Shown here in pieces: positions 44,445 through 53,769 of a stretch of 61,801 nucleotides of DNA. The position numbers and the translations under genes are program-made. The DNA is taken from the NCBI RefSeq assembly GCF_016862275.1, contig NZ_BOMQ01000015.1, forward strand, positions 1 through 61,801, read 5' to 3'. The stretch comes from Actinoplanes nipponensis (lineage in GTDB: Bacteria; Actinomycetota; Actinomycetes; Mycobacteriales; Micromonosporaceae). Numbering within the stretch: position 1 is the first letter of the stretch; each line of letters starts with the position of its first letter. The notes beneath the pieces were generated by a model, which searched no databases, was not told where the DNA came from, and saw only the letters and a list, made by a program, of their open reading frames with translations.

Positions 44445-45845
44445 ATGCGCAAGGCAACCGCGCTCGTCGCCGTCGCCGTCCTGATCGCGACCGTTCTCGG
44501 GGTGCACCGCGCCGAGGCGTTCCCGGCCACCGGCCGGGACCAGCTGATCAGCTACCTGTCCGGCATCTCCGGGCGCCACACCATCTCCGGCCAGCACAAC
44601 CGTGAACCCAACACCGACCCCACGAAGTACACCCGGACCGCCCAGGCCATCACCGGCCGGACCCCGGGCCTGTGGGGCGGCGACTTCCTGTTCCTGCCCG
44701 AGGACGTCAACGCCCGCCAGACCATGGTGAGCGAGGCGATCCGGCAGTGGCGGGACGGCTCGGTGGTGGCGCTGACCTGGCACCTGTGCCCGCCGACGAC
44801 CGGCCCGACGTGCAACTGGGACGCCGGCGGGGTGCTCAGCCACCTGTCCGACAGCCAGTGGAGCCAGCTGCTCACCGACGGGTCCGCGCTGAACACCGCC
44901 TTCCGGCGGCGGCTCGACGAGGTGGTGCCGTACCTGCGGCAGCTGCGGGATGCGGGCGTACCGGTGCTGTGGCGCCCGATCCACGAGATGAACGACGGCT
45001 GGTCCTGGTGGGGCGGCCGCCCCGGGGCCGGCGGCAGCCGCCGGCTCTACCAGATCGAGCACGACTACCTGACCGCGCAGGGCCTGACCAACCTGGTCTG
45101 GGTCTGGAACGTCAAGGACCTGTCGATGGGCGCGATCGCCGACTACTGGCCCGGCGCGTCCTACGTCGACGTGGCCAGCCTCGACGTCTGGGTCAAGCTG
45201 GAGCCGAGCGCGGCCGACTACCAGGCGCTGCTGGCCGTCGCGGGCGGCAAGCCGATCGCGCTGGCCGAGGTGGGCCGCGTGCCGAGCCCGGCGCTGATGG
45301 ACGCGCAGCCGCGCTGGGCCTGGTGGATGGTCTGGGCCGAATGGCTCACCGACCCGGCGTACAACACCGACGCCGGCGTGCGGGCGAGCTACCTGAGCCC
45401 GCGGGTGCTCAACCGCGGCGGGATCACCATCGGCGGCCAGGGCGGGACGGCGGCCGGCAAGATCCGCGGCGTCGCGAGCGGCCGGTGCGTGGACGTCCAG
45501 GCCGCCGACCCCGCCAACGGCACGCCGGTGCAGCTCTACGACTGCGACGCCGGCGGCACCGCGCAGGCCTGGACGGCGGGGACCGACGGTACGGTCCGGG
45601 CGCTCGGCAAGTGCCTCGACGTGACCGGCGGAGGGCGGGCGGACGGCACCCGGGTGCAGATCTGGGACTGCGTCGCCGGCAACCCGAATCAGCGCTGGGT
45701 GTTCGACGCGCAGGCGCAGAGCCTGGTCAATCCGGCCAGCGGGCGATGCCTGGACGCGGTCGCCGAGGGCACGGGCAACGGGACCCGGCTGCAGATCTGG
45801 ACCTGCAACGGCAAGGGCAACCAGCGGTGGACGGTGCCGGCCTGA
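44445..45845 (+). CDS. GH26 beta-mannanase with C-terminal ricin-type carbohydrate-binding domain
   Basis: This secreted 466-residue enzyme has a signal peptide (about 1-25). The GH26 barrel follows (about 27-325) with the acid/base glutamate E180 in WRPIHEMND and the nucleophile at about residue 275 in IALAEVG. A ricin B/CBM13 beta-trefoil completes it (about 337-466) with three QxW-type repeats (AQAW, NQRW, NQRW). It should cut beta-1,4-mannan. GGAGG lies ahead of the ATG at good spacing. A strong promoter with an embedded operator lies upstream, and LacI genes stand on both sides. Confidence 0.92.
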   Translation: MRKATALVAVAVLIATVLGVHRAEAFPATGRDQLISYLSGISGRHTISGQHNREPNTDPTKYTRTAQAITGRTPGLWGGDFLFLPEDVNARQTMVSEAIRQWRDGSVVALTWHLCPPTTGPTCNWDAGGVLSHLSDSQWSQLLTDGSALNTAFRRRLDEVVPYLRQLRDAGVPVLWRPIHEMNDGWSWWGGRPGAGGSRRLYQIEHDYLTAQGLTNLVWVWNVKDLSMGAIADYWPGASYVDVASLDVWVKLEPSAADYQALLAVAGGKPIALAEVGRVPSPALMDAQPRWAWWMVWAEWLTDPAYNTDAGVRASYLSPRVLNRGGITIGGQGGTAAGKIRGVASGRCVDVQAADPANGTPVQLYDCDAGGTAQAWTAGTDGTVRALGKCLDVTGGGRADGTRVQIWDCVAGNPNQRWVFDAQAQSLVNPASGRCLDAVAEGTGNGTRLQIWTCNGKGNQRWTVPA

Positions 45846-45855
45846 GCTCGTCCGC

Positions 45856-46881
45856 TCAGTCGGCCGGTGGCGGCGCGGTGCTGGCGCGGGCGACCAGGTG
45901 GGCGGGCTCGTCGAGCCGGCTGTGCACCTGCTCGCCCGCGATGGCCGCCAGCAGCAGCCGGGCGGCGTTCGCGCCGTACGCGACGATGTCGCGGGTGAGC
46001 GCGGTCAGCGGCGGATGCACGAGCCCGCAGATCGGCGAGTCGTCCCAGGCCACGATGGACAGGTCCGCCGGCACGGCGAGACCCAGCTCCTGCGCGGTGG
46101 CCAGCCCGGCGATCGCCATGATGTCGTTGTCGTACACGATCGCGGTGGGCCGGGGGCGGGCCGCCACCAGCTCCCGGGTCGCCCGCGCGCCGGCCTCCCC
46201 GGTGTAGTCCGTCCAGACCGTCGTCGCCCCGGTGATCCCCAGCCGCTCGCAGCTCGCGGCGAAGGCCCGGCTGCGGGCGCCGGTGTGCGCCAGCTCGGGG
46301 ATGCCGGCCACCCGGGCGATCCGGCGGTGACCCAGCCCGGCCAGGTGCTCGACCGCCTCGGTGACCGACACCGCGTCGTCGGACCAGAGGCTGGGCAGCA
46401 GCTCGCCCTCGGTCGGCGGGCCGACCACGACGGCCGGCAGCCCGATCCGTGCGACGGCCGGCACCCGCGGGTCCTCCGCGCGGACGTCGCACAGCAGCAC
46501 ACCGTCGACCCGGCCCTCGATCCACCACTGCCGGTACACCTCGATCTCGGCCGCCGGGTCGTCGTCGGGCACCATCTGCAACAGCAGCGCGTACGAGCGG
46601 GTGGACAGCTCGGCCTCCAGCCCGCTGACCAGCTCCATGAAGAACGGCTCCACGCCGAGCGTGCTGGCGGGCCGCCGCAACGCCAGCCCGACGACCTTGG
46701 CGGGCGCGCCGGCCAGCGCCCGGGCGGCGGCACTGGCCCGGAAGCCGAGCCGGTCGGCGATCGCCAGGATCCGCGCGCGGGTCTGCTCGGAGACGCCGGG
46801 CCGGTCGTTCAGCGCGTACGACACGGCCCCCTTGGAGACCCCGGCCTCACGGGCGATATCGGCGATCGTCGGTCTCTTCAC
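45856..46881 (-). CDS. LacI-family regulator
   Basis: The 341-residue product starts MKRPTIADIAREAGVSKGAVSYALNDRP, a classic LacI DNA-binding domain. Effector domain segments include VDGVLLCDVRAEDP, PTAIVYDNDIMAIAG and WDDSPICGLVHPPLTAL. It closely resembles the regulator at 43367-44371. It is convergent with the GH26 gene (10 bp apart). Control of mannan use is a reasonable inference. Confidence 0.9.
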   Translation of the reverse strand: MKRPTIADIAREAGVSKGAVSYALNDRPGVSEQTRARILAIADRLGFRASAAARALAGAPAKVVGLALRRPASTLGVEPFFMELVSGLEAELSTRSYALLLQMVPDDDPAAEIEVYRQWWIEGRVDGVLLCDVRAEDPRVPAVARIGLPAVVVGPPTEGELLPSLWSDDAVSVTEAVEHLAGLGHRRIARVAGIPELAHTGARSRAFAASCERLGITGATTVWTDYTGEAGARATRELVAARPRPTAIVYDNDIMAIAGLATAQELGLAVPADLSIVAWDDSPICGLVHPPLTALTRDIVAYGANAARLLLAAIAGEQVHSRLDEPAHLVARASTAPPPAD

Positions 46882-46891
46882 CCCCGTGACC

Positions 46892-47725
46892 CTAGGGCAG
46901 ATAGCCGAGCCGCCGAGCCGTGACGACCGTCTCGACGCGGCCGTGGGTGCCCAGCTTGCGCATGGCGTTGCGCAGATAGCTCTTGACCGTCTCCGGCAGC
47001 AGGCCGAGCCGGCGGGCGGCCTCGGCGTTGCCGCAGCCCACCGCGACCATGGCCAGCACGTCCAGCTCCCGCGGCGACAACGGGTTGGGCGACCGGGCCG
47101 GCGCGCCGGACTGGGCGAGCAGCGCGCACACCTCCTGCAGGCGGGACCGCAGGGCGGGGTCGGCCACCTCCTGGGCGATGGTGCGCAGGTCGGCGTGCGC
47201 CTGCCGGACGTCCTCCCACTCGGGGGCGGCCGGGCGGGGGCGGGTCAGGGCCGCCGTCGTCTCCAGCTCGGCGATCCGGCGCTGCACCTCCCGGCGGACG
47301 GTCAGCTCGGTGCCGACCCGGGCCGCCACCTGGCTCATCGCGTCGAGGGCGCGGGTGTCCACCGCGAGCGGCTCGCGCGTGCCGGCGTAGAGCACCGCCA
47401 GGACCGAACCGCCCACCACGACCGGCACGGCGGCGATGGCCCGCAGCCCCTCGGCGGTGACCGGCTTGTCGTACTCGTGGCTGATCCGCGGGTCGGCGGC
47501 GTAGTCCTCGACCCGGGCCGGCCGCGCCGTGCTGACGACCTGCCCGCCGAGACCGTGCCCGGCGCTGACCACCAGCCCGTGCAGGGCGGCGGTCATCGTG
47601 CCGGCGAACGCGGTCAGCCGCATGGCCCGGGCATCCGCGGCCACGGCGCCGCCGAACGCGACCGGCAGCCCGGTGACCCGCCGGACGCGACCGAGCGCGG
47701 CGGACAGGTCGGCTGTTTCGAGCAC
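46892..47725 (-). CDS. GAF-LuxR transcriptional regulator
   Basis: The 277-residue product has a GAF sensor domain (about 10-140, with VVVGGSVLAVLYAGTREPL) and a short helical linker. A C-terminal LuxR helix-turn-helix follows (about 213-277: LSPRELDVLAMVAVGCGN, LLPETVKSYLRNAMRKL). It is divergent from an acyl-CoA synthetase gene. A palindrome in between is repeated ahead of a second acyl-CoA synthetase gene, so this is the best candidate to control both. The GTG start at 47725 is the first plausible one in frame. Confidence 0.85.
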   Translation of the reverse strand: MLETADLSAALGRVRRVTGLPVAFGGAVAADARAMRLTAFAGTMTAALHGLVVSAGHGLGGQVVSTARPARVEDYAADPRISHEYDKPVTAEGLRAIAAVPVVVGGSVLAVLYAGTREPLAVDTRALDAMSQVAARVGTELTVRREVQRRIAELETTAALTRPRPAAPEWEDVRQAHADLRTIAQEVADPALRSRLQEVCALLAQSGAPARSPNPLSPRELDVLAMVAVGCGNAEAARRLGLLPETVKSYLRNAMRKLGTHGRVETVVTARRLGYLP

Positions 47726-47757
47726 GTCACCAGCATGTCGCGCACCGGGTGCGAGGT

Positions 47758-47777
47758 CCACCCCTGATCGGGGGTGG
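47758..47777. promoter_or_regulatory. Palindromic operator candidate, copy 1
   Basis: CCACCCC-TGATCG-GGGGTGG lies midway between the GAF-LuxR gene and the divergent acyl-CoA synthetase gene. The same arms with the same 6-bp spacing occur at 51403-51422, ahead of the other synthetase gene. Confidence 0.6.
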
Positions 47778-47809
47778 CGCCGCCCGCCGGACCGGCCCAT
47801 GCTGCAGAA

Positions 47810-49426
47810 ATGCTGTCCTATGCCTCCGGAACCTCCGACGTGCCGCTGCTCGGCGAGACCATCGGCGCGAACTTCGAACGCACGGTCGCCACGCACGGCG
47901 ACCGCGAGGCGCTGGTGGACGTGCCCACCGGCCGCCGCTGGACGTACGCGCAGCTCGACGAGGCGGTCAACGAGGTCGCCCGCGGCCTGCTGGCCCGGGG
48001 CATCGAGAAGGGCGACCGGGTCGGCATCTGGGCGCCGAACTGCGCGGAATGGGTCATCACCCAGTACGCGACGGCCAAGATCGGCGCGATCCTGGTGAAC
48101 GTCAACCCGGCCTACCGGACCCACGAGCTGGCCTACGTGCTCCGCCAGTCGGGCCTGCGCCTGCTGGTCAGCGCGGTCGCGTTCAAGACGAGCGACTACC
48201 GCGGCATGATCGCCGAAACCGGCTTCACCGCGACGGTCTTCATCGGCACCACCGACTGGGACGACCTGATCACCGCGGGCCGGGGCGCGACGCTGGACGA
48301 ACGGGCCGCGACGCTGGCCTTCGACGACCCGATCAACATCCAGTACACCTCGGGCACGACGGGCTTCCCCAAGGGCGCGACCCTGTCGCACCACAACATC
48401 CTCAACAACGGCTTCTTCGTCGGCGAACTGGTCGGCTACACCGAACGGGACCGGATCTGCATCCCGGTGCCGCTCTACCACTGCTTCGGCATGGTGATGG
48501 GCAACCTGGCGGCCACCTCCCACGGCGCGTGCATGGTGCTGCCGGCCCAGGGCTTCGACCCGGCGGCCTCGCTGCGGGCGGTCGCCCAGGAGAAATGCAC
48601 GTCCCTGTACGGCGTCCCGACGATGTTCATCGCCGAGCTGGGCCTGCCCGACTTCGCCGAGTACGACCTGTCGTCCCTGCGCACCGGGATCATGGCGGGC
48701 TCGCCGTGCCCGGTGGAGGTGATGAAACGGGTGGTCGCGGAGATGCACATGACCGAGGTGGCGATCTGCTACGGCATGACCGAAACGTCCCCGGTCTCGA
48801 CGATGACCCGTCGCGACGACGGCCTGGACCGCCGCACCGAGACGGTGGGCCGGGTGATGCCGCACCTGGAGTCCAAGGTGGTCGACGCGGCAACCGGCCG
48901 GCCGGTGCCCCGCGGACAGGCGGGAGAACTGTGCACCCGCGGGTACTCGGTGATGCTCGGCTACTGGGACCAGCCGGAGGCAACCGCGGAGGCGATCGAC
49001 GAGGCCCGCTGGATGCACACGGGCGACCTGGCCACGATGGACGCCGACGGCTACCTGAACATCGTCGGCCGCATCAAGGACCTGGTCATCCGTGGTGGCG
49101 AGAACGTGTACCCGAGGGAAGTGGAGGAGTTCCTGTACTCCCACCCGGACGTGTCGGACGTCCAGGTGATCGGCGTCCCGGACCAGCGGTACGGCGAGGA
49201 GCTGATGGCGTGGGTGGTGATGCGCCCGGGCGCGGAGCCGTTGACGGCCGAGGCGGTGCGGGAATTCTGCCGGGGGAAGTTGGCCCACTTCAAGGTGCCG
49301 CGGTATGTGCATGTGGTGGAGGGCTTCCCGATGACGGTGACGGGCAAGGTGCGCAAGGTGGAGATGCGGGAGCGGGCGGTGGAGATCTTGGATCTGCATG
49401 ATGCTGCGGGGGTTCGTAACGCTTAG
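47810..49426 (+). CDS. AMP-forming acyl-CoA synthetase
   Basis: This 538-residue ANL-family ligase activates a fatty acid (or similar acid) with ATP and CoA. Motifs are [13 protein letters not shown] (P-loop), YGMTETSPV (motif A5), [12 protein letters not shown] (A7), [16 protein letters not shown] (hinge) and the catalytic lysine in [10 protein letters not shown] chose ATG at 47810, before LSYASGTSD; a frame start at 47774 would run through the operator region. The best family match is the FadD-like medium or long-chain group. Divergent from the GAF-LuxR regulator. Confidence 0.9.
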   Translation: MLSYASGTSDVPLLGETIGANFERTVATHGDREALVDVPTGRRWTYAQLDEAVNEVARGLLARGIEKGDRVGIWAPNCAEWVITQYATAKIGAILVNVNPAYRTHELAYVLRQSGLRLLVSAVAFKTSDYRGMIAETGFTATVFIGTTDWDDLITAGRGATLDERAATLAFDDPINIQYTSGTTGFPKGATLSHHNILNNGFFVGELVGYTERDRICIPVPLYHCFGMVMGNLAATSHGACMVLPAQGFDPAASLRAVAQEKCTSLYGVPTMFIAELGLPDFAEYDLSSLRTGIMAGSPCPVEVMKRVVAEMHMTEVAICYGMTETSPVSTMTRRDDGLDRRTETVGRVMPHLESKVVDAATGRPVPRGQAGELCTRGYSVMLGYWDQPEATAEAIDEARWMHTGDLATMDADGYLNIVGRIKDLVIRGGENVYPREVEEFLYSHPDVSDVQVIGVPDQRYGEELMAWVVMRPGAEPLTAEAVREFCRGKLAHFKVPRYVHVVEGFPMTVTGKVRKVEMRERAVEILDLHDAAGVRNA

Positions 49427-49660
49427 GGGCGCCTTGGAGGTGGGCGGCTCGATGTCGCCGGCCTCCGCTTGGCGGGTCGGCGGCTGTTGGTTCGGTGGTT
49501 CGGTGGCTCGGCCGCTCGGCCGCTTGGCCGTCCGCCCCGGGCCCTGCCGCCGGGCTCGTTCTGGTTTGTCCGCGACCGCGGTTGTTTCTTGTGTCGGTTG
49601 TCGTGACCGTGGTTGACGCTCCTCCCAGTTGTCCTCAGCCGCTGGTGTCCTCGATCCCGG

Positions 49661-51349
49661 CTATCCCCGGTCGAGGTATTCGCCGGGCGGCGTCGCGTCC
49701 GTGGACTGGCGCTTGGTCTGTTCCGCCTCGCGGAGCTGCACCCGACGGATCTTGCCGGAGATCGTCTTCGGCAGGTCGGCGAACTCGATCCGCCGCACCC
49801 GCTGGAAGGGGGACAGGTGCGCGCGGCAGTGCGCGAAGATCGACTGCGCGGTCTCGTCGTTGGCCGGCCAGCCCTCCGCCAGCACCACGTAGGCCTTCGG
49901 CACGTTGAGCCGCAGCGCGTCCGGTGACGGCACGATGGCGGCCTCGACCACGGCCTCGTGCTCGATCAGCACGCTCTCCAGCTCGAACGGCGAGATGCGG
50001 TAGTCCGAGGCCTTGAAGACGTCATCGGTACGGCCGACGTAGGTGATGTAGCCGTCCGCGTCCCGGGAGCCGATGTCGCCGGTGTGGTAGTAGCCGTTCG
50101 CCATGGTCTTGGCCGTCAACTCGGCGTCGCCGTGATAGCCGACCATCAGCCCCAGCGGGCGGGGATCCAGCTCGAGGCAGATCTCGCCCTCGTCCCGGTG
50201 CTCGCCGGTCATCGGATCGATGAGCGCCACCCGGTAACCCGGTACGGGTCGGCCCATCGAGCCCGGCCGTACCGGCTGCCCGGGGGTGTTCGCGATCTGG
50301 ACCGTCGTCTCGGTCTGGCCGAAGCCGTCGCGGATCGTGACACCCCAGGCCTTCTGCACCTGCTCGATGACCTCGGGGTTCAGCGGTTCGCCGGCGCCGA
50401 CCACCAGGCGTGGCGGGTTCCGCAGCACGGAGAGGTCGGACTGGATGAGCATCCGCCACACGGTCGGCGGCGCGCAGAAGCTGGTCACCCCGCAGCGTTG
50501 CATCTCGTGCAGCAGCCGGGGCGGATCGAACCGGGTGTAGTTGTGGATGAACACGCAGGCCTGCGCGTTCCACGGGGCGAAGACGTTGCTCCACGCGTGC
50601 TTGGCCCAGCCCGGCGACGAGATGTTGAGGTGGATGTCGCCCGGCTCAAGGCCGATCCAGTACATGGTGGACAGGTGCCCGACGGGATAGGACGCGTGGG
50701 TGTGCTCGACCAGCTTCGGACGCGCGGTCGTCCCGGACGTGAAGTAGAGCAGGATGGTGTCGGTCGCCCGGGTGACGCCGTCCGGCGTGAAGGCGGCCGA
50801 GCCGGTGTAGGCGTCGGCGAAGGCGTGCCAGCCGTCGACGGGTGCGCCGACCGCGATGCGGGTGACCTCCGTACCGGCCTCGGCGAACCGGTCGGTGGCG
50901 GAGGAGAGCGCGATGACGTGCTGCGCGCCGCCGCGGGTCACCCTGTCCTTGGCGTCGGCCGCCCCGAGCAGCGGCGTCGCCGGGATGATGACCGCACCCA
51001 GCTTCATCGCCGCGAGGATCGTGTCCCAGAGCTCCACCTGGTTGCCGAGCATCATCACGATCCGGTCGCCGCGCCGGACCCCGCGCTCCCGCAGCCAGGA
51101 GGCGACCCGGTTCGACCGGTGCGCCATCTCGGCGAACGAGAACCGCTGCTCCGAGCCGTCCTCCTCGACGATCCACAGGGCCGGATCGTCGTTGCCCTCC
51201 GCGATCACGTCGAACCAGTCGAGCGCCCAGTTGAACTCGCCGAGCTGCGGCCAGCCGAACCGCGCGTAGGCCTCGGCGTAGTTCTCCCGATGCTCCAGCA
51301 GGAAGTCCCGGGCCTCGCGGAACGCCGCCGTACCGTCATTCGCCGCCAT
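49661..51349 (-). CDS. AMP-forming acyl-CoA synthetase (MACS/acetyl-CoA synthetase-like)
   Basis: This 562-residue ANL-family ligase has P-loop YFTSGTTARPKLVEHTH, DGFGQTETTVQIAN (A5), YHTGDIGSRDADGYITYVGR (A7) and the catalytic lysine in LPKTISGKIRR. The N-terminus (about 1-45, WPQLGEFNWALDWFD) is of the acetyl/medium-chain type, so the substrate is probably a short or medium-chain acid. GGAGGAG lies ahead of the ATG. An operator-like palindrome 55-75 bp upstream matches one in front of the other synthetase gene. Confidence 0.92.
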   Translation of the reverse strand: MAANDGTAAFREARDFLLEHRENYAEAYARFGWPQLGEFNWALDWFDVIAEGNDDPALWIVEEDGSEQRFSFAEMAHRSNRVASWLRERGVRRGDRIVMMLGNQVELWDTILAAMKLGAVIIPATPLLGAADAKDRVTRGGAQHVIALSSATDRFAEAGTEVTRIAVGAPVDGWHAFADAYTGSAAFTPDGVTRATDTILLYFTSGTTARPKLVEHTHASYPVGHLSTMYWIGLEPGDIHLNISSPGWAKHAWSNVFAPWNAQACVFIHNYTRFDPPRLLHEMQRCGVTSFCAPPTVWRMLIQSDLSVLRNPPRLVVGAGEPLNPEVIEQVQKAWGVTIRDGFGQTETTVQIANTPGQPVRPGSMGRPVPGYRVALIDPMTGEHRDEGEICLELDPRPLGLMVGYHGDAELTAKTMANGYYHTGDIGSRDADGYITYVGRTDDVFKASDYRISPFELESVLIEHEAVVEAAIVPSPDALRLNVPKAYVVLAEGWPANDETAQSIFAHCRAHLSPFQRVRRIEFADLPKTISGKIRRVQLREAEQTKRQSTDATPPGEYLDRG

Positions 51350-51398
51350 GTCTCCTCCTCGGGCCGGTCCGCGTCAGCCTGCCTCGCCGTGGGGGTCG

Positions 51399-51426
51399 GC
51401 CGCCACCCCCGGGCGGGGGTGGCGGC
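51399..51426. promoter_or_regulatory. Palindromic operator candidate, copy 2 (also a hairpin)
   Basis: GCCGCCACCCCC-GGGC-GGGGGTGGCGGC is a perfect 12-bp inverted repeat containing CCACCCC-N6-GGGGTGG (51403-51422). It sits upstream of the synthetase gene ending at 49661 and just behind the stop of the hydrolase gene. It may act as operator, terminator, or both. Confidence 0.6.
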
Positions 51427-51433
51427 TTCGCCG

Positions 51434-52939
51434 TCACTCGGCACACGTCAGGTCGGTCGCCGGCAACCGGCCACTTCCCAGGTACGCGTTGACGGCGTCA
51501 TCGACACAGCCCGCCTGCCGGAAGAGGTACACACCATGGGTCCGCGCCCCCTCCAGGACGATCATCCGTGAGCCGGTCAGCGTCCGGTGCAACGCCTGCG
51601 CGCCGGGCAGCTGGGAATTGACGTCCTTCTCGGCCTGCACGATCAGAGCGGGTACGCCGTTGTGCACCGCCACAGGCCGCACGGCGGGCGGTCGGGGCCA
51701 GAAGGCGCAGGGCGTGATCGTGCGAGCGAGCGGCTCGAACAGCGGCGAGGCGGCCCGGTGCCGCTGGATGTCACGCCAGTAGACCTCCGGGTCGCGGGGG
51801 ACGGCGGCGTCACCGCAGAGAATCGCCGTCTGGGCGGTGTGCGTCGCCGAACCCGCGCCCCGCAGGAGGCTGGCCAGCGTCGCCGACATCTCCTCGGTGG
51901 GCTGCACGGGCACTCCGCCGGCGGCCCGGGTCAGCACGCCGACGACCTCGGCCAGCTCCTCGTTCTCCGTGTCGTCGGTCAGCGGCGCGGTCAGCAGAGC
52001 CGGCACCAGCGTGTCGTCCACCGCGTACGGGCCCACCGCGAGCGGGCGCCGGGCGGAAGCCGCATAGACGCGCCGGACGGTGTCGAGCACGGCCCCGGCC
52101 GTTGTACCCAGGTGGTAGTCGGCGTCGCGCTCGGCGGCCCACACCGCCCACTCCCGCAGCCCAGCCTCGCGTCCCGCCGCCGTGTTACGCAGCACGCGGG
52201 TGCCGGACAGGGCGGGATCGATCGCGCTGTCCAGCACCATCCGGTCGGCCCGCCGGGGGAACAGCTGGGTGTAGACAGCGCCGAGGTAGGTGCCCTGCGA
52301 GTAGCCCAGGTAGGAGATCTTCGGCTCGCCCAGCGCCTCCCGGATCCGGTCCATGTCGCGGGCCATGGCTGCCGTCGACGCGTGGCGCAGCAACTCGTGG
52401 TCGGCCCGTGAGCAGCCGCGGGCGAGGCTGCGGTCAAGGGACACCATCGCGTCGAAGCCGGCCCGGTCGGCGCCCGCCGACCGCGGCAGCCAGTACGCGG
52501 GCCACCGGCAGTCGACCGGTGTGCTGCGCCCGGCAAAGCGGGGGTCCATGCCGATCAGGTCGAAGCGTTCGCCCGTCGCGCCCATCGCGGCCCGGGCGAG
52601 CGGAACCCGGTCGAGCACCGGGGACGCGGGACCACCGAGGTTGATGATCAGGGAGCCGATGTGGTGCGCGCCGTCGGCGCCTCGGCTGCGGGCGATGGCC
52701 ACGGCGATGGTCCGGCCGTCCGGCTTGGCGTAGTCGAGCGGCACGGTCACGTCGGCGCACTCGACGCCGGCCTCGTCGAGGGCGCGACCTTCGGCGTCAT
52801 CCGGCCCCAGGGCGCACGGGTGCCAGGAGATCGCGGATATTGTCTGATGTGGAGCCGCGCCGGGCGGAGCGGCGACCAACGTCCCGGCGGTCAGGGTCAT
52901 GGCGGCGATGACGCCGAGGCTGGCGGTGACGGTCAACAC
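51434..52939 (-). CDS. Exported TAP-type alpha/beta hydrolase
   Basis: The 501-residue product is of the tripeptidyl aminopeptidase-like class of actinobacteria. The signal peptide is LGVIAAMTLTAGTLVAAPPG. An alpha/beta hydrolase core carries the oxyanion region INLGGPASP and the nucleophile serine in LGYSQGTYLG. The C-terminal TAP-like domain contains the base region (GVPALIVQAEKDVNS and the histidine of THGVY). It probably hydrolyses peptides or esters outside the membrane. GTG at 52939 has GAGGAG seven bases ahead; the frame extends further but without such a site. Confidence 0.88.
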   Translation of the reverse strand: MLTVTASLGVIAAMTLTAGTLVAAPPGAAPHQTISAISWHPCALGPDDAEGRALDEAGVECADVTVPLDYAKPDGRTIAVAIARSRGADGAHHIGSLIINLGGPASPVLDRVPLARAAMGATGERFDLIGMDPRFAGRSTPVDCRWPAYWLPRSAGADRAGFDAMVSLDRSLARGCSRADHELLRHASTAAMARDMDRIREALGEPKISYLGYSQGTYLGAVYTQLFPRRADRMVLDSAIDPALSGTRVLRNTAAGREAGLREWAVWAAERDADYHLGTTAGAVLDTVRRVYAASARRPLAVGPYAVDDTLVPALLTAPLTDDTENEELAEVVGVLTRAAGGVPVQPTEEMSATLASLLRGAGSATHTAQTAILCGDAAVPRDPEVYWRDIQRHRAASPLFEPLARTITPCAFWPRPPAVRPVAVHNGVPALIVQAEKDVNSQLPGAQALHRTLTGSRMIVLEGARTHGVYLFRQAGCVDDAVNAYLGSGRLPATDLTCAE

Positions 52940-53016
52940 ATTGCACTCCTCGTGTGAGCGGATGATCGGCAGAAGTGAGCCGGCGCGGCAGGTACTGTCG
53001 GCAGACCCGGACGGCG

Positions 53017-53769
53017 TCAGGCGTCGCTGTGGTGCAGCCGCCATGCCCCCAACGCCAGCAACCCGGCGGCGTAGAGCAGGAGGACGGCGAAGCCCGGCCC
53101 CGCGGCGAGCGACGTCGAGTCGTGGTGGACCGTGGTGATCGCGAGGCCGGCGGGGGCGGGCGACCAGCGGTACACGTCCTCGGCCAGGCCCGTGGGAAGG
53201 AAGCCGGTCAGCAGTTGTGGCCCGACCAGGACCCCGAACACCGCCGTGACGCCACCGGCGGTATGGCGCAGGGTCGCGCCCACGCCCAGCCCGATCACCG
53301 CGACCACGGCCAGATACAGCGCGGCGCCGACGATCGCCCGCGCTGCCCCGGGCTCCGAGAACGAGACGTCGAGGTGCTCCGCCGCCAGCACGGACTGGCC
53401 GGCGATGAAGGCGCCGACCACCGCCGGCAGGCTCACCGCGAAGACCACGCCGGCGAGCGCCGCGGCCTTGCCTGCGAGGACCGGGACACGCTGGGGAACG
53501 GCTGCGAACGTCGTCCGGATCAGGCCGTGGGCGTACTCGTTCGTGATCACCAGGACCCCGAGCACCCCGACGGCGAACTGCGCGACCTGGACGCCGGCGA
53601 GACTGACGCCCACCGCGTCGAAGCCCGCCGGATCGGCCGGTGGGCGGGAGACCCGCACCATCGCGTAGAGGATGCCGAAGCCGACGATCAGGGTGACGGC
53701 GCTGAGCAGCGACCAGGCGGTGGAGTAGACCGAGCGGAATTTGATCAGCTCGGCGCGCAGCACGCTCAT
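53017..53769 (-). CDS. ABC transporter permease
   Basis: This 250-residue ABC-2-type membrane protein has about six helices. It starts MSVLRAELIKFRSVYSTAW and continues with hydrophobic segments at about 20-40, 63-83, 100-120, 145-165, 175-195 and 225-245. The NEYAHGLIRTTFAAVPQR motif is common in these permeases. It pairs with the ATPase encoded just upstream; the ATG overlaps that gene's stop (ATGA). The exported compound is unknown; export of a drug, lantibiotic or other peptide is typical. Confidence 0.9.
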   Translation of the reverse strand: MSVLRAELIKFRSVYSTAWSLLSAVTLIVGFGILYAMVRVSRPPADPAGFDAVGVSLAGVQVAQFAVGVLGVLVITNEYAHGLIRTTFAAVPQRVPVLAGKAAALAGVVFAVSLPAVVGAFIAGQSVLAAEHLDVSFSEPGAARAIVGAALYLAVVAVIGLGVGATLRHTAGGVTAVFGVLVGPQLLTGFLPTGLAEDVYRWSPAPAGLAITTVHHDSTSLAAGPGFAVLLLYAAGLLALGAWRLHHSDA

